DNA of 64,000 bases from Hypericibacter terrae (GCF_008728855.1 NZ_CP042906.1:744001-808000); one strand, 5' to 3'; positions 1-10,046 are shown, counted from the stretch's first letter. A program made the numbers and translations. Notes: generated by a model from the sequence alone, not told the origin.

Positions 1-981
1 CATCGCGGCCACCAGGCGGTGATCGGCCGGGCCCAGGCCAAGGCCCGCGAGCTTGGCACCAATGCGGCGGTCCTGACCTTCGAGCCCCATCCGCGCGAAT
101 TCTTCAAACCCGATCAGCCGTCCTTCCGCCTGACGCCCCTGCGCATCAAGGTGCGCCAGCTCGAGGCGATGGGACTCGACGATCTCTTCGTGCTGCCCTT
201 CGGTCCGCGGCTCGCCCAGATGAGCGCCGAGGCCTTCGTGATCGAGGTGTTGATCGAGGGGCTCGCCGCCCAGCATGTGGTGGTCGGCTATGATTTCGTG
301 TTCGGCCGCGCGCGGCGCGGCAATGCAGCCCTCCTGGCCGATCTGGGTCAGATGCATGGCTTGGGCGTGACCTCGGTCGAGGCCGCTGCCAGCGACGGCG
401 GCGAGGTGTTCTCTTCCACCAAGGTGCGCGAGCATCTGACCGCCGGCCGGCCGATGAGCGCCACGGCGCTGCTGGGCCGGCCCTGGGAGATCGAGGGCCG
501 CGTCGAGCATGGCGATCAGCGTGGCCGGCAATTGGGGTTTCCCACGGCCAATATCGCGATCGGCGACTATCTCCAGCCGATGCTGGGCGTCTATGCGGTG
601 AAGGCCGGCATCGATATGGGAGCCGCGACGCGCTGGGTCGACGGCGTCGCCAATCTCGGCCGCCGGCCCACCGTCGGCGGCACGCGGGTTCAGCTCGAGG
701 TGCATCTCTTCGACATGGCGGCCGATCTCTATGGGCGGCATCTGCGCGTCGCCTTCATCGACTTCCTGCGGCCGGAGAAGAAGTTCTCCGGATTGCCCGA
801 GCTCAAGGCGCAGATCGCCGAGGACAGCGCCCGCGCGCGCGAAATCCTGCAGGCCTATGCGGGTCCGCAGCCCGGTGCGTCGCCCGCGGCTGCGCCGCCG
901 ACGCCGAAAGGACCCGAGGGCGATGTCTATGACCGCGCCCTGCGTCCCAAGATCCGACCCAAGATTTCCACCAACCACTGA
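1..981 (+). CDS. ribF: Bifunctional riboflavin kinase / FMN adenylyltransferase (5' partial)
   Basis: Makes FMN from riboflavin and FAD from FMN in the cytoplasm. The reading frame is open from base 1 and begins in the HRGHQ motif of the FMN adenylyltransferase nucleotide-binding site, so roughly 20 N-terminal residues lie outside the window. The FAD synthetase half continues to the SSTKVR motif (about 415-435). The C-terminal riboflavin kinase half shows GRQLGFPTANI (about 528-558). A Pro/Ala-rich tail follows after about position 880 and is not needed by the family. It lies 81 bp upstream of ileS on the same strand, the usual ribF-ileS-lspA order. A GTG codon at position 19 is an internal valine, not the start. 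Confidence 0.95.
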   Translation, partial: HRGHQAVIGRAQAKARELGTNAAVLTFEPHPREFFKPDQPSFRLTPLRIKVRQLEAMGLDDLFVLPFGPRLAQMSAEAFVIEVLIEGLAAQHVVVGYDFVFGRARRGNAALLADLGQMHGLGVTSVEAAASDGGEVFSSTKVREHLTAGRPMSATALLGRPWEIEGRVEHGDQRGRQLGFPTANIAIGDYLQPMLGVYAVKAGIDMGAATRWVDGVANLGRRPTVGGTRVQLEVHLFDMAADLYGRHLRVAFIDFLRPEKKFSGLPELKAQIAEDSARAREILQAYAGPQPGASPAAAPPTPKGPEGDVYDRALRPKIRPKISTNH

Positions 982-1062
982 CACGCAACTGACGGATGAC
1001 CGGGGCGGGCCTGGAGCCTGCGAAGCCCCCGGCGCCACGAACGGCGATCACGCGAGGGACCG

Positions 1063-3900
1063 TTGGATTACAAAGACACCGTTTTTCTGCCGCGCACCGA
1101 CTTTCCCATGCGCGGCAACCTGCCGACCCGCGAGCCGGAGACGCTGAGGCGCTGGCAGGAGTTGAACCTGTTCCAGCGCCTGCGCGACGCGTCGCGCGGC
1201 CGGCCGCGCTTCCTGCTGCATGACGGCCCGCCCTACGCCAACGGCAACATCCATATCGGCCACGCGCTCAACAAGATCCTGAAGGACGTCGTCAACCGCA
1301 CCCAGCAGATGCTGGGCAAGGACGCGAACTACGTGCCCGGCTGGGACTGCCACGGCCTGCCGATCGAATGGAAGATCGAGGAGAAATACCGCGCCGCCGG
1401 CAGGGACAAGGACGCCGTGCCGGTGGTCGAGTTCCGGCGCGAATGCCGCGACTTCGCCGAACATTGGATCGGCGTGCAGCGCGAGGAGTTCAAGCGCCTC
1501 GGCGTCGAGGGCGACTGGGCCCATCCCTACACCACCATGGCCTTTTTCGCCGAGGCGCAGATCGTGCGCGAGATCGGCAAGTTCCTGATAAATGGGGGCC
1601 TCTTCCGCGGCTCCAAGCCGGTGATGTGGTCGGTGGTCGAGAAGACCGCGCTGGCCGAGGCCGAGGTCGAGTATCACGACCATGTCTCGAACACGATCTA
1701 TCTGCGCTTCCCGATCCTGCGCTCGGCCCTGCCGGCGCTGGCGGGGGCGGGGGCCGTGATCTGGACCACCACGCCCTGGACGATTCCGGCCAACCGCGCC
1801 ATGGCCTATGGCAATGAGATCGACTACGAGCTGATCGAAGTGGTCGCGGTCGCCGAAGGTGCCGTGGCGAAGCCGGGCGACAAGCTCCTGGTTGCCGCGG
1901 CCTTGCGCTCCGAGTTCGAGAAGGCGGCGCAGATCACGGAGGCGAAGACGCTGTGGTCGGGCAAGGGCGAGGCGCTCGCCGGCACGATCGCGCGCCATCC
2001 GCTCGCCGGCAAGGGCTATGAGTTCGAGGTGCCGTTGCTGCCGGGCGGTTTCGTCACCACCGAGCAGGGCACGGGTTTCGTGCATATCGCGCCCGGCCAT
2101 GGCGCCGACGACTATGAACTTGGCATCGCGCATGGCATCGAGGTGCCGCAGACGGTCGACGAGGATGGCAGCTATTTCCCGCATGTGCCGCTGTTCGCGG
2201 GCAAACGCGTCTTGCGTCCCGATGGCAAGAAGGGCGATGCCGACCCGGCCGTGATGGCGGCGCTGACCGAGGCGGGCCATCTGCTCGCCAGGAACCGACT
2301 CACCCACTCCTATCCGCACAGCTGGCGCTCGCGGGCACCGCTCATCTTCCGCAACACGGCGCAATGGTTCATCTCGATGGAGAAGAACGATCTGCGCCGC
2401 AAGTCGCTGGCCGCCATCGACGAGACCCGCTTCGTGCCGCCGCAGGGCCGCAACCGGATCTATTCGATGATCGAGAGCCGGCCCGACTGGTGCATCTCGC
2501 GCCAGCGCGCCTGGGGCGTGCCGATCGCCATCTTCGTGGACAAGCGCACGGGCGAACCGCTGCGCGACCAGAAGGTGGTGGATCGCGTCGCCGAGGCCTT
2601 CGAGAAGGAGGGCGCGGACGCCTGGTTCGCCAGCCCGCCGGCGCGCTTCCTCGGCAACGAGCACAATCCCGAGCATTTCGAACAGGTCACCGACATCGTC
2701 GACGTCTGGTTCGATTCCGGCTCGACGCATGCCTTCGTGCTCGAATCCGGCAAGTGGGATCTGAGCTGGCCGGCCGACGTCTATCTCGAGGGCTCGGACC
2801 AGCATCGCGGCTGGTTCCATTCCTCGCTGCTGGAATCCTGCGGCACGCGCGGTCGCGCGCCCTACAACACCGTGATCACCCACGGCTTCACGCTCGACGA
2901 GCAAGGCCGGAAGATGTCGAAGTCCCTGGGCAACGTGCTGGCGCCCCAGGAGGTGATGAAGCAGTACGGCGCCGACATCCTGCGGCTCTGGGTCGCGATC
3001 GGCTGCGACTATTCCGAGGATCAGCGCATCGGCAGCGAGGCGCTCAAATTCGTCGCCGATCACTATCGGCGCCTGCGCAACACCTTCCGCTACCTCCTGG
3101 GTGCGCTCGACGGCTGGAGCGAGGCGGAACGGCTGCCACCGGCGCAGATGCCGGAGCTGGAGCGCTGGATCCTGCATCGCCTGGCGGAGCTCGGCCAGCA
3201 GGTCCGTACCGCCGCCGACAATTACGACCTCCATAACATCTATATGGAGCTGCACAACTTCTGCGCGGTCGATCTCAGCGCCTTCTATTTCGACATCCGG
3301 AAGGATGCGCTCTATTGCGATGCGCCCAAAAGCCTTCGCCGTCGGGCCGTCCGCACCGTGCTGCACGAGCTCTTCACCTGCCTCACCGCCTGGCTGGCGC
3401 CGGTGCTCTGCTTCACATCCGAAGAGGCCTGGCAGAATCGGCCCTGGAAGGAGGGCGAGGAGAGCATCCATCTGCGGCTCTTCCCGGAGATCCCGGCCGC
3501 CTGGCGCGACGCTGCGCTGGCGCAGCGCTGGGCGGGCCTGCGCGATCTGCGCCGCGTCGTGACCGGCGCCCTCGAGATCGAGCGCGCGGAAAAGCGCATC
3601 GGCTCGAGCCTGCAGGCCCATCCCACGATCTATCTGACGGCCGAGCTGAAGCAGCTTTGCGACGGGCTCGACCTGGCCGAGATCAGCATCACCTCGCTCG
3701 CGACCCTGATCGTGGGCGCGCCGCCCGCGGGCGCCTTCACCCTGCCCGACGTGCCCGATGTCGGCGTCACGGTCGGCCTGGCCGAGGGCGAGAAATGCGA
3801 GCGCTGCTGGCGCCAGGTGCCGGACCGGGGCGTCGACCCGCACCATCCCCTGCTCTGCGGTCGCTGCGCCGACGCGGTGTCGGCCGGGACGGCTGCCTGA
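1063..3900 (+). CDS. ileS: Isoleucyl-tRNA synthetase
   Basis: Charges tRNA-Ile with isoleucine and edits misactivated valine. The protein has 945 residues, a normal length for bacterial IleRS. The class I signature HIGH is in [12 protein letters not shown] near residue 65 and KMSKS is in [10 protein letters not shown] near residue 620. [13 protein letters not shown] and the C-terminal zinc finger (CERCWRQ...CGRCAD) are also present. The TTG start at 1063 is chosen because GAGGGA lies just upstream and the product begins directly with the conserved [15 protein letters not shown] segment. Its stop codon is one base from the lspA start, so the two are probably translationally coupled. Confidence 0.97.
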   Translation: MDYKDTVFLPRTDFPMRGNLPTREPETLRRWQELNLFQRLRDASRGRPRFLLHDGPPYANGNIHIGHALNKILKDVVNRTQQMLGKDANYVPGWDCHGLPIEWKIEEKYRAAGRDKDAVPVVEFRRECRDFAEHWIGVQREEFKRLGVEGDWAHPYTTMAFFAEAQIVREIGKFLINGGLFRGSKPVMWSVVEKTALAEAEVEYHDHVSNTIYLRFPILRSALPALAGAGAVIWTTTPWTIPANRAMAYGNEIDYELIEVVAVAEGAVAKPGDKLLVAAALRSEFEKAAQITEAKTLWSGKGEALAGTIARHPLAGKGYEFEVPLLPGGFVTTEQGTGFVHIAPGHGADDYELGIAHGIEVPQTVDEDGSYFPHVPLFAGKRVLRPDGKKGDADPAVMAALTEAGHLLARNRLTHSYPHSWRSRAPLIFRNTAQWFISMEKNDLRRKSLAAIDETRFVPPQGRNRIYSMIESRPDWCISRQRAWGVPIAIFVDKRTGEPLRDQKVVDRVAEAFEKEGADAWFASPPARFLGNEHNPEHFEQVTDIVDVWFDSGSTHAFVLESGKWDLSWPADVYLEGSDQHRGWFHSSLLESCGTRGRAPYNTVITHGFTLDEQGRKMSKSLGNVLAPQEVMKQYGADILRLWVAIGCDYSEDQRIGSEALKFVADHYRRLRNTFRYLLGALDGWSEAERLPPAQMPELERWILHRLAELGQQVRTAADNYDLHNIYMELHNFCAVDLSAFYFDIRKDALYCDAPKSLRRRAVRTVLHELFTCLTAWLAPVLCFTSEEAWQNRPWKEGEESIHLRLFPEIPAAWRDAALAQRWAGLRDLRRVVTGALEIERAEKRIGSSLQAHPTIYLTAELKQLCDGLDLAEISITSLATLIVGAPPAGAFTLPDVPDVGVTVGLAEGEKCERCWRQVPDRGVDPHHPLLCGRCADAVSAGTAA

Positions 3901-3901
3901 A

Positions 3902-4372
3902 ATGTGGCGGTGGGGGGCTTTGGGCGCGGTCCTGGTCATCGTCCTGGACCAGATCTCCAAATGGGTCATCCTGACCCAGGTCATGGATCCGCCCACAACC
4001 CTCCCGATCCTGCCTATTTTCGACCTGGTGCTGGCCTGGAACCGGGGGGTCAGCTTCAGCATGTTCTCCAGCGATGCGGCCCACGCCCCCTATCTCCTGG
4101 CTGGATTCGCGGTTTTGGTGGCGGCGCTGCTGGGATTTTTGCTCAGCCGGGTCAAAACCCCGCTGCCGGCCTGGGGCCTGGGGCTGGTCATCGGCGGGGC
4201 GCTGGGCAATGTGATCGACCGATTGCGCTTTGGTGCGGTGATCGATTTCCTGTATTTTCATTATGCGGGATGGGGTTGGCCGGCCTTCAATGTGGCCGAC
4301 AGCGCCATCACAGTGGGCGTCGGGCTGTTGCTCATCGACGGCTTGTTTGGCAAAGTCCGGGCGGCAAAATAA
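3902..4372 (+). CDS. lspA: Lipoprotein signal peptidase (signal peptidase II)
   Basis: Inner-membrane aspartyl protease that removes signal peptides from diacylated prolipoproteins. It has 156 residues with four hydrophobic segments. Both catalytic aspartate motifs are visible, GNVIDR (about 4206-4223) and FNVADS (about 4288-4305). The upstream NRGVSF segment matches the family's conserved N-G-x-x-F stretch. The ATG at 3902 is preferred over longer in-frame starts that would overlap ileS heavily. Likely substrates within the window include the DUF3035 lipoprotein just downstream and the lipoproteins at 35338 and 45810. Confidence 0.96.
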   Translation: MWRWGALGAVLVIVLDQISKWVILTQVMDPPTTLPILPIFDLVLAWNRGVSFSMFSSDAAHAPYLLAGFAVLVAALLGFLLSRVKTPLPAWGLGLVIGGALGNVIDRLRFGAVIDFLYFHYAGWGWPAFNVADSAITVGVGLLLIDGLFGKVRAAK

Positions 4373-4376
4373 GGGA

Positions 4377-4393
4377 CCGCCCGTTTCGGGCGG
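4377..4393 (+). promoter_or_regulatory. Short GC hairpin between lspA and the DUF3035 lipoprotein gene
   Basis: A perfect 7-bp inverted repeat (CCGCCCG, TTT loop, CGGGCGG) fills most of the 32-bp gap between two genes in the same direction. No T-run follows. It is more likely a processing or attenuation hairpin within the operon than a full terminator. Function is inferred only from position. Confidence 0.4.
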
Positions 4394-4404
4394 GCGATTG
4401 GCTG

Positions 4405-4986
4405 ATGACAAAGAATGACGCGCTTCGCGCTTGCTGCGCGGTGATCCTGCTGGTCGGTCTTTCCGGCTGCGATTCGGCGCGCGAGATCTTCGGCTACAAC
4501 AAGCAGGCGCCGGACGAGTTCCAGGTCTATGCGCGCGCCCCCTTGAGCTTGCCGCCCGATTACAATCTGCGTCCGCCGGCCCCCGGCGCACCCCGCCCGC
4601 AGGAAGGCACGCCCCGCGACCAGGCGGCCTCGGCCGTGTTCGGCGACTATGCCTTCGGCGGCAGCCTCGGCGAGGCCTTGGGCGAACCCCAGGACACGAC
4701 CTCGACCGGCGAGAAGGCGTTCCTCCAGAGCGCCGGCGCCACCGGCATCGATCCCTCGATCCGCCAGACCATCGATGTCGAGACTGCGGCCCTGATCGAG
4801 CAGGATCAGACGCTGATCGACCGGCTGATCTTCTGGCGGGAGGCGGGCGTGCCCGGCACCGTGGTCGATCCGGCCAAGGAACAGCAGCGCCTGCAGGAAA
4901 ATTCGGCGCTGGGTCTGCCGGTCACGACCGGCGAGACGCCGACGATCGAGCGCAAGAAGAAGGCGCTGCTCGAAGGCATCTTCTAG
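4405..4986 (+). CDS. DUF3035 family lipoprotein
   Basis: A 193-residue predicted outer-membrane or periplasmic lipoprotein. The N-terminus carries a short hydrophobic signal ending in the lipobox LSGC, so the mature protein should begin at Cys. The segment after it (PDEFQVYARAPLSLPPDYNLR) is the recognisable start of DUF3035, a family common in alphaproteobacteria and often placed between lspA and M16 peptidases. The rest is acidic and Pro/Ala-rich with no catalytic motif. Function is unknown. The operon position suggests an envelope role. ATG 4405 is chosen because it directly precedes the signal peptide. Confidence 0.85.
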   Translation: MTKNDALRACCAVILLVGLSGCDSAREIFGYNKQAPDEFQVYARAPLSLPPDYNLRPPAPGAPRPQEGTPRDQAASAVFGDYAFGGSLGEALGEPQDTTSTGEKAFLQSAGATGIDPSIRQTIDVETAALIEQDQTLIDRLIFWREAGVPGTVVDPAKEQQRLQENSALGLPVTTGETPTIERKKKALLEGIF

Positions 4987-5071
4987 ACAGCCGGGACGCG
5001 CCGGCGACGCCCCCCTTGCGACGCCTGTTCCCCAATCCATCATTGGCCTTCGAGGCCGCGTGAGGCGCCGC

Positions 5072-6517
5072 ATGTCGAATCGACCCGACCATGAGGCCCG
5101 CCTTCGCGGCGTCCGGCGCCGTGCCTGTTGCGCGATCTTCGGCCTGCTGCTGCTGGCGGGCCTCCTTGCCGGCCTTGCGAGCCCGAGCCAGGCCAAGGTC
5201 TTCAGTCCCGAGACCTTCACCCTCGAGAACGGTCTGCAGGTGGTGGTCATCACCAGCCGGCGCGCGCCGGTCGTGACCCAGATGGTGTTCTACAAGGTCG
5301 GCGGCGCCGACGAGACGCCCGGCAAGAGCGGGCTCGCGCATTTCCTCGAGCACCTCATGTTCCGCGGCACCAAGACCTACGGCGCCGGGCAGTTCTCGAC
5401 CATCGTGGCGCGGCTCGGCGGCAATGAGAACGCCTTCACCACCGCCGACTACACGGCCTATCACCAGTCGGTCGCGATCGAGGCCCTGCCCAAGGTCATG
5501 GAGCTCGAGGCCGATCGCATGGCCAACCTCGTGCTCGACAAGAAGACGGTCGATACCGAGCGCGACGTCATCCTCGAAGAGCGCCGCATGCGCATCGACA
5601 ACAATCCAGGCGCCCAGCTCTCCGAGATGCTGAACGCGGTGCTCTATCTCAATCATCCCTACCGGGTTCCGGTGATCGGCTGGGAGCAGGAGATGGAGGG
5701 GCTGAACGCCGACGACGTGCAGGATTTCTACGGGCACTGGTATGCGCCCAACAACGCGATCCTGGTGCTGTCGGGCGATATCTCGGCGGCAGAGGCGAAG
5801 CCGCTGGTCGAGAAATATTACGGGCCGGTCGCGCGCCGCGACGTGCCGGTGCGCCACCGTCCGACCGAGCCGCAGCAATTCGCGCCGCGCCGCGTGACGC
5901 TGGAAAGCGCCAGCGTGCAGCAGCCCTCCTGGGTGCGCACCTATCAGGCGCCCAATTATGCCGGGCCGAAGCAGGATCAGGCTTATGCGCTCGAGGTGCT
6001 GGCGCAGATCCTCAGCGGCGATAGCAATGCCCGGCTCTACCGTCATCTGGTGGTCGAGCAGAAGCTCGCCGCGGGCGTCTGGAGCAACTATGACGGCGAT
6101 CGCGTCGATCTCGGCAGCTTCACATTCGCCGCCACGCCCAATCCGGGCGGCAAGCTCGACGCCATCGAAGCCGCGATCGATCGCGAGATCGCCGACCTTC
6201 TCGCCAACGGCGTCACCGACGAGGAGGTCGCTCGGGCCAAGGCCTCGCTGGTCGACGGCGCGGTCAAGGCCCGCGACAGCCTGATGGGTCCCGCCAAAGC
6301 GCTGGGCTCGGCGCTCGCCATCGGGCTGAAGGTCGACGATATCGAGAACTGGCCCGACCGCATCGCCGCCGTGACGCGCGCCCAGATCGAGGCCGCCGCC
6401 AAGTCGGTCCTCGACATCAACCAGTCCGCCACCGGCCTGCTGATTCCCGCGCCGGGCGCGGCCGCCTCGGCGCCGGCCGGCGCGCCGCCGGTGCCGCTCG
6501 AAGGGGTAACGCCATGA
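5072..6517 (+). CDS. M16 family zinc metallopeptidase (catalytic partner)
   Basis: Pitrilysin/insulinase-type peptidase, about 480 residues. An N-terminal signal or anchor (AIFGLLLLAGLLAGLA) implies export to the periplasm. The inverted zinc motif HxxEH is intact in GLAHFLEHLMFRG, and the distal glutamate region ELEADRMANLVL follows at the expected distance. The C-terminal inactive M16 domain is present. It pairs with the next gene, which lacks the zinc motif, as in other two-subunit M16 systems. A GTG at 5060 is an alternative start in the same frame. ATG 5072 has GAGG close upstream. Confidence 0.9.
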   Translation: MSNRPDHEARLRGVRRRACCAIFGLLLLAGLLAGLASPSQAKVFSPETFTLENGLQVVVITSRRAPVVTQMVFYKVGGADETPGKSGLAHFLEHLMFRGTKTYGAGQFSTIVARLGGNENAFTTADYTAYHQSVAIEALPKVMELEADRMANLVLDKKTVDTERDVILEERRMRIDNNPGAQLSEMLNAVLYLNHPYRVPVIGWEQEMEGLNADDVQDFYGHWYAPNNAILVLSGDISAAEAKPLVEKYYGPVARRDVPVRHRPTEPQQFAPRRVTLESASVQQPSWVRTYQAPNYAGPKQDQAYALEVLAQILSGDSNARLYRHLVVEQKLAAGVWSNYDGDRVDLGSFTFAATPNPGGKLDAIEAAIDREIADLLANGVTDEEVARAKASLVDGAVKARDSLMGPAKALGSALAIGLKVDDIENWPDRIAAVTRAQIEAAAKSVLDINQSATGLLIPAPGAAASAPAGAPPVPLEGVTP

Positions 6518-8085
6518 GGGGGGCACTGCAGGCTTCACGGCGCCTGCCCGCGCCGGTGCCACGTCACGAGGGCCGCGAAAAAGAATGCACGCCCCCTCCC
6601 CTTGCGGGAGGGGGTAGGGGGAGGGGTCGCCTGCCGCAATCGATGCGGCGAAGAGACCGCGCCGCATTTGCAGAAAATCTCACGCGCGATTTTCTTCCAG
6701 ATCTCGCCCGGGTCACCCCTCCCCCTACCCCCTCCCGCAAGGGGAGGGGGCTTCGGAATGTCGTGGCTGTTTTGTTACTCCCGCTGCTGACCGCCGCATT
6801 CCTCGCCTGGACCGCGCCCGGCGCGTCGGCCGCAGTCACGATCGAACGGGTGGTCAGTCCCGGGGGCATCGTGGCCTGGCTGGTCGAGGATCATTCGGTT
6901 CCCCTGATCGCCACCCATGTGGCGTTTCGCGGTGGCACCGCCAGCGATCCGGCCGAGAAGAACGGGCTGGCGACGCTGGTGTCGGGCCTGCTCGACGAGG
7001 GCGCGGGCGATCTCGACTCGCAGAGCTATCAGCGCAAGCTGTCGGATCTCTCGATCGATCTCAAATTCGACGCCGGCCTGGATGAATTCCGCGGCTCGAT
7101 GCGGACGCTGACCCAGAATCGCGACCAGGCCTTCGATCTGCTGCGGATGGCGCTGGCCCAGCCGCGCTTCGACGCCGAGCCGATCGAGCGGGTCAAGGGG
7201 CAGATCCTCACCATCATCGCCAGCGAAGCCGACGATCCCGACCAGATCGCGGAGCGGGCCTGGTGGCAGACCGTGTTTCCCGATCACGGCTATGGCCGCG
7301 ATCCGATGGGTTCCCCCGATACGCTGGCGCGGATCGACCAGGACGATCTCAAGGGCTTCACCCAGGGCCATTTCGCCAGGGACCGGATGCTGATCGGCGT
7401 GGTCGGCGACATCTCGCCGGCCGAGCTGGCGCCGCTGCTCGACCGGACTTTCGGCGGCCTGCCAGCGACGGGCACCGCCGCGAGCGCGCCGAAAACGACC
7501 CTGAGCGGGGCTGGCAAGACCATCGTGATCGAGAAGCCGGTGCCGCAGAGCGTCATCCTCCTGGGCGGTCCCGGCATCGATCGCAGCGACCCTGACTATT
7601 ATGCGGCGGCGATCCTGATCGATGTGCTGGGCGGCGGCTTTGGCTCGCGCCTCACCCGCGAGGTACGCGAGGATCGCGGGCTCGCTTACTCGATCTCCGC
7701 CGACCTGGCGAGCTATGACGACGCGTCGCTGGTGCTGGCCCAGACCGCGACCCAGAACGAACGCGCCAAGGATTCGATCGCGGTGATCCGCCAGGTCTGG
7801 GGCGAGCTCGGCAAGGACGGCCCGACCCAGGCCGAGCTCGACGATGCGCGCTCCTACATCCTGGGCTCCTACGCGCTCCATTTCACCAACAGCCTCGCCA
7901 TCGCCTCGAGCCTGGTCTCGCTGCAGCTCGATCACCTGCCGATCGACTATCCGCAGCAGCGCACCGCGCTCTTCAACAAGGTGACGCTCGACGACATGAA
8001 GCGGGTCGCCAAGCGCCTGCTGGATCCCGCGGTCCTGACCTGGGTCGTGGTCGGCCAGCCGGCGGGCTTGTCCGACACGCCTTGA
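6514..8085 (+). CDS. M16 family peptidase-like protein lacking the zinc site
   Basis: Non-catalytic M16 partner of the upstream gene, joined to it by an ATGA overlap at 6514-6517. Where the active partner has HxxEH, this protein has NGLATLVSGLLDEG, so zinc binding is lost. A hydrophobic signal (VVAVLLLPLLTAAFLAW, about 6760-6810) should direct export, but about 80 residues precede it. Those residues are largely encoded by a paired-repeat element (6591-6751) that keeps the frame open. Translation may instead begin at the in-frame GTG at 6763, just after the repeat, with the repeat's own GGGGAGGGGG as a possible ribosome-binding site. The M16 fold is certain. The true N-terminus is not. Confidence 0.85.
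   Translation: MRGALQASRRLPAPVPRHEGREKECTPPPLAGGGRGRGRLPQSMRRRDRAAFAENLTRDFLPDLARVTPPPTPSRKGRGLRNVVAVLLLPLLTAAFLAWTAPGASAAVTIERVVSPGGIVAWLVEDHSVPLIATHVAFRGGTASDPAEKNGLATLVSGLLDEGAGDLDSQSYQRKLSDLSIDLKFDAGLDEFRGSMRTLTQNRDQAFDLLRMALAQPRFDAEPIERVKGQILTIIASEADDPDQIAERAWWQTVFPDHGYGRDPMGSPDTLARIDQDDLKGFTQGHFARDRMLIGVVGDISPAELAPLLDRTFGGLPATGTAASAPKTTLSGAGKTIVIEKPVPQSVILLGGPGIDRSDPDYYAAAILIDVLGGGFGSRLTREVREDRGLAYSISADLASYDDASLVLAQTATQNERAKDSIAVIRQVWGELGKDGPTQAELDDARSYILGSYALHFTNSLAIASSLVSLQLDHLPIDYPQQRTALFNKVTLDDMKRVAKRLLDPAVLTWVVVGQPAGLSDTP
6591..6751. repeat. Family A paired repeat element inserted in coding sequence
   Basis: Two 37-bp arms, 6591-6627 and 6715-6751, are exact reverse complements of each other and are separated by an 87-bp spacer. 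Each arm holds a palindromic head (CCCTCCCC TTGC GGGAGGG) and a G-rich tail (GGGGGTAGGGGGAGGGG). Here the palindromic heads point outward, opposite to most other copies. The element lies inside the M16 gene between its start codon and signal peptide. Confidence 0.93.
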
Positions 8086-8180
8086 CGAAGATCGGGGCGT
8101 CCCTGAGCCGGCTGATGCCGGCTGGTGCCCGTGCTATCGTTGCCGCCCAAGTCTGAAGGCTGCCGGAGACATCGAGTTCC

Positions 8181-9071
8181 ATGCCGCTGTTCGAGGTCGT
8201 GCATCGCACCCGCTACCGCTATGCGCGGCCGGTCACCTTCGGCGAGCATCGGGCGCTGCTGCGCCCGCGCGACAGCCACGATCTGCGCCTCCATGACATA
8301 TCGATCTCGATCCAGCCCAAGGCGCGGCTGCGCTGGATGCATGACGTCTTCTCCAATTCGATCGCGCTGATCGAGTTCCTCGAGCCCGCCGCCGAGCTCA
8401 CGGTCGAGAGCCGGTTGGTGATGGAGCGGTTCGACGACGGCAGCGACGCCGAGGAGATGCCGCGCGGCGAGAAGATCGCGGCCTATCCGTTCACCTATCC
8501 GGAGGCGATCCGGCGCGACCTGGGCGGCACCGAGCGCCGGCATTACGACGATCCCAAGGGCGACGTCGCCGCCTGGGCGCGCCAGTTCGAGGCCGGCGCC
8601 TATGACAGCGCCGCTCTGCTGATGAGCATGATGCTGGCGATCAACAAGACCTTCAATTATCGCGCCCGCTACGAGCATGGGACGCAGTCGCCGACCGAGA
8701 CGCTGGCGCTCCATTCGGGCACCTGCCGCGATTTCGCGCTCTTCATGATGGAGGCGGCGCGCTCGCTGGGCTTCGCCGCGCGCTTCGTGACGGGCTATCT
8801 CTACGACCCCGCGGCCGACGGCGAGGTGTCGGGCTTCCGCGGTGCGGGCGCCACCCATGCCTGGCTGCAGATCTTCCTGCCGCTCTCGGGCTGGATCGAA
8901 TATGACCCGACCAACGGCCTGGTTGGCGGGCGCAACCTGATCCGAGTCGGCGTGGCGCGCGATCCCTCCCAGGCGATCCCGCTCGCGGGCACCTATGGCG
9001 GCACCGCCGCCGACAGCCTCGGCATGGAGGTCGAGGTCAAGGTGCATGCGCTGGAGCCAGGCGACCGCTGA
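8181..9071 (+). CDS. Transglutaminase-like cysteine peptidase family protein
   Basis: A 296-residue cytosolic protein. The N-terminal bacterial transglutaminase-associated domain (LFEVVHRTRYRYARPV) is followed by a transglutaminase-like core. The catalytic Cys is in SGTCRDFALFMMEAARSLGF, the His in GATHAWLQIFLP and the Asp in WIEYDPTNG, the papain-like triad of this family. Genes of this type commonly sit with alpha-E and circularly permuted ATP-grasp genes, as here where the neighbours converge on it. Such clusters are thought to modify or process a peptide or protein. The substrate is unknown. No Anbu-type protease gene, often found in these clusters, is in the window. Confidence 0.88.
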   Translation: MPLFEVVHRTRYRYARPVTFGEHRALLRPRDSHDLRLHDISISIQPKARLRWMHDVFSNSIALIEFLEPAAELTVESRLVMERFDDGSDAEEMPRGEKIAAYPFTYPEAIRRDLGGTERRHYDDPKGDVAAWARQFEAGAYDSAALLMSMMLAINKTFNYRARYEHGTQSPTETLALHSGTCRDFALFMMEAARSLGFAARFVTGYLYDPAADGEVSGFRGAGATHAWLQIFLPLSGWIEYDPTNGLVGGRNLIRVGVARDPSQAIPLAGTYGGTAADSLGMEVEVKVHALEPGDR

Positions 9072-9092
9072 GGCGGGCGGCGGCGATCCGGC

Positions 9093-10046
9093 TCAGCTCC
9101 GGCCGAAGAATTCCTTGGTCACCAGGTCGCCGATCTCGTTCAGCTCGCGCTGGACCCAGTCCATGGCTTCGTCCATGCCGCGCGCCATGATCTCGTCGAT
9201 GTCGAGATCCATGAGCGCCGACTGGAAGGCGCGCAGCCGCTTCTGCGCACGGGCGCCCGTGGTCAAGCCGGCCTCGCGCCGCAAGGCATTGAGCGCATCA
9301 TTCGCCCCGTTGACGGCGCAGAGCAGCGAGCGCGGGAACATCGGATTCAACAGCAGGAAATGCGCGACACTCTGCGGCGACATCGCCGTCACCGGATGGC
9401 GCCGGCGATAGGCCTGGAAGCCGGCGGCGGCGCGCAGGAGCGCGTTCCATTGCGAGACGTCGGTGGCCGAGCCCATCTCTGTGGCGCCCGCCCGCAGCTG
9501 CGCGAACTTCACATCCAGGAGCCGCGTGGTCTGATCGGCGCGCTCGAGCTGCTGGCCCAGCATGTAGAAATGATAGGCCTCGTCGCGATAGAAGGTCTCC
9601 ATCGTGATGCCGACATGGGTCTGGCAGCCTTCCTTCACCAGCGTCGCGAAATTGCTCAGGGTCTTCGAGGTGACCGAGCTCGCCTTGAGCGGCTTGATCT
9701 TGCGATGGAGCGCGTTCAGCTGCGACCACATTTCGGTCGAGATCAGCGGCCGGATGGTGCGGGCGTTCTCGCGCGCCTGGCGCAGGCAGGAGCGGATCGA
9801 CGCCAGGTTGCGCGGGTCGGTCGTGTAGAAGGCGATGACCGCGTCCGCGCTCAACTGCTTGTAGAGCTCGGCGAAGCGCTCCTCGTCGGCATAGAAGGTG
9901 AGGATCGACTGCCAGTTGCGGTTGCCCTTGGCGTCCTGGCTGTAGGCCTGGTTGACGTCGAGCACGCGGGCGAGCGAGATCGAGCGCTCCACATAGCGGG
10001 CGGTCCAGAAGACGCAGTCGGCGAAACGGGCGAGGAGCCTAGCCAA
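9093..10046 (-). CDS. Alpha-E domain-containing protein (DUF403)
   Basis: A 317-residue, mostly helical protein beginning MARLLARFADCVFWTARYVER, the signature opening of the alpha-E family (R-Y-x-E-R). It contains LRQARENARTIRP and a long helical body typical of the family. No membrane segment or signal peptide. The start overlaps the end of the ATP-grasp gene by 8 bp (10039-10046), so the two are co-transcribed and probably coupled. Family members occur with circularly permuted ATP-grasp and transglutaminase genes. The biochemical role is not established. Confidence 0.9.
   Translation of the reverse strand: MARLLARFADCVFWTARYVERSISLARVLDVNQAYSQDAKGNRNWQSILTFYADEERFAELYKQLSADAVIAFYTTDPRNLASIRSCLRQARENARTIRPLISTEMWSQLNALHRKIKPLKASSVTSKTLSNFATLVKEGCQTHVGITMETFYRDEAYHFYMLGQQLERADQTTRLLDVKFAQLRAGATEMGSATDVSQWNALLRAAAGFQAYRRRHPVTAMSPQSVAHFLLLNPMFPRSLLCAVNGANDALNALRREAGLTTGARAQKRLRAFQSALMDLDIDEIMARGMDEAMDWVQRELNEIGDLVTKEFFGRS

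Noticed and set aside
1048-4062. A 1004-codon open frame on the minus strand
   Set aside because: It lies antisense to ileS and lspA, whose motifs are complete. The frame is open because of high GC, and its translation has no recognisable domain.
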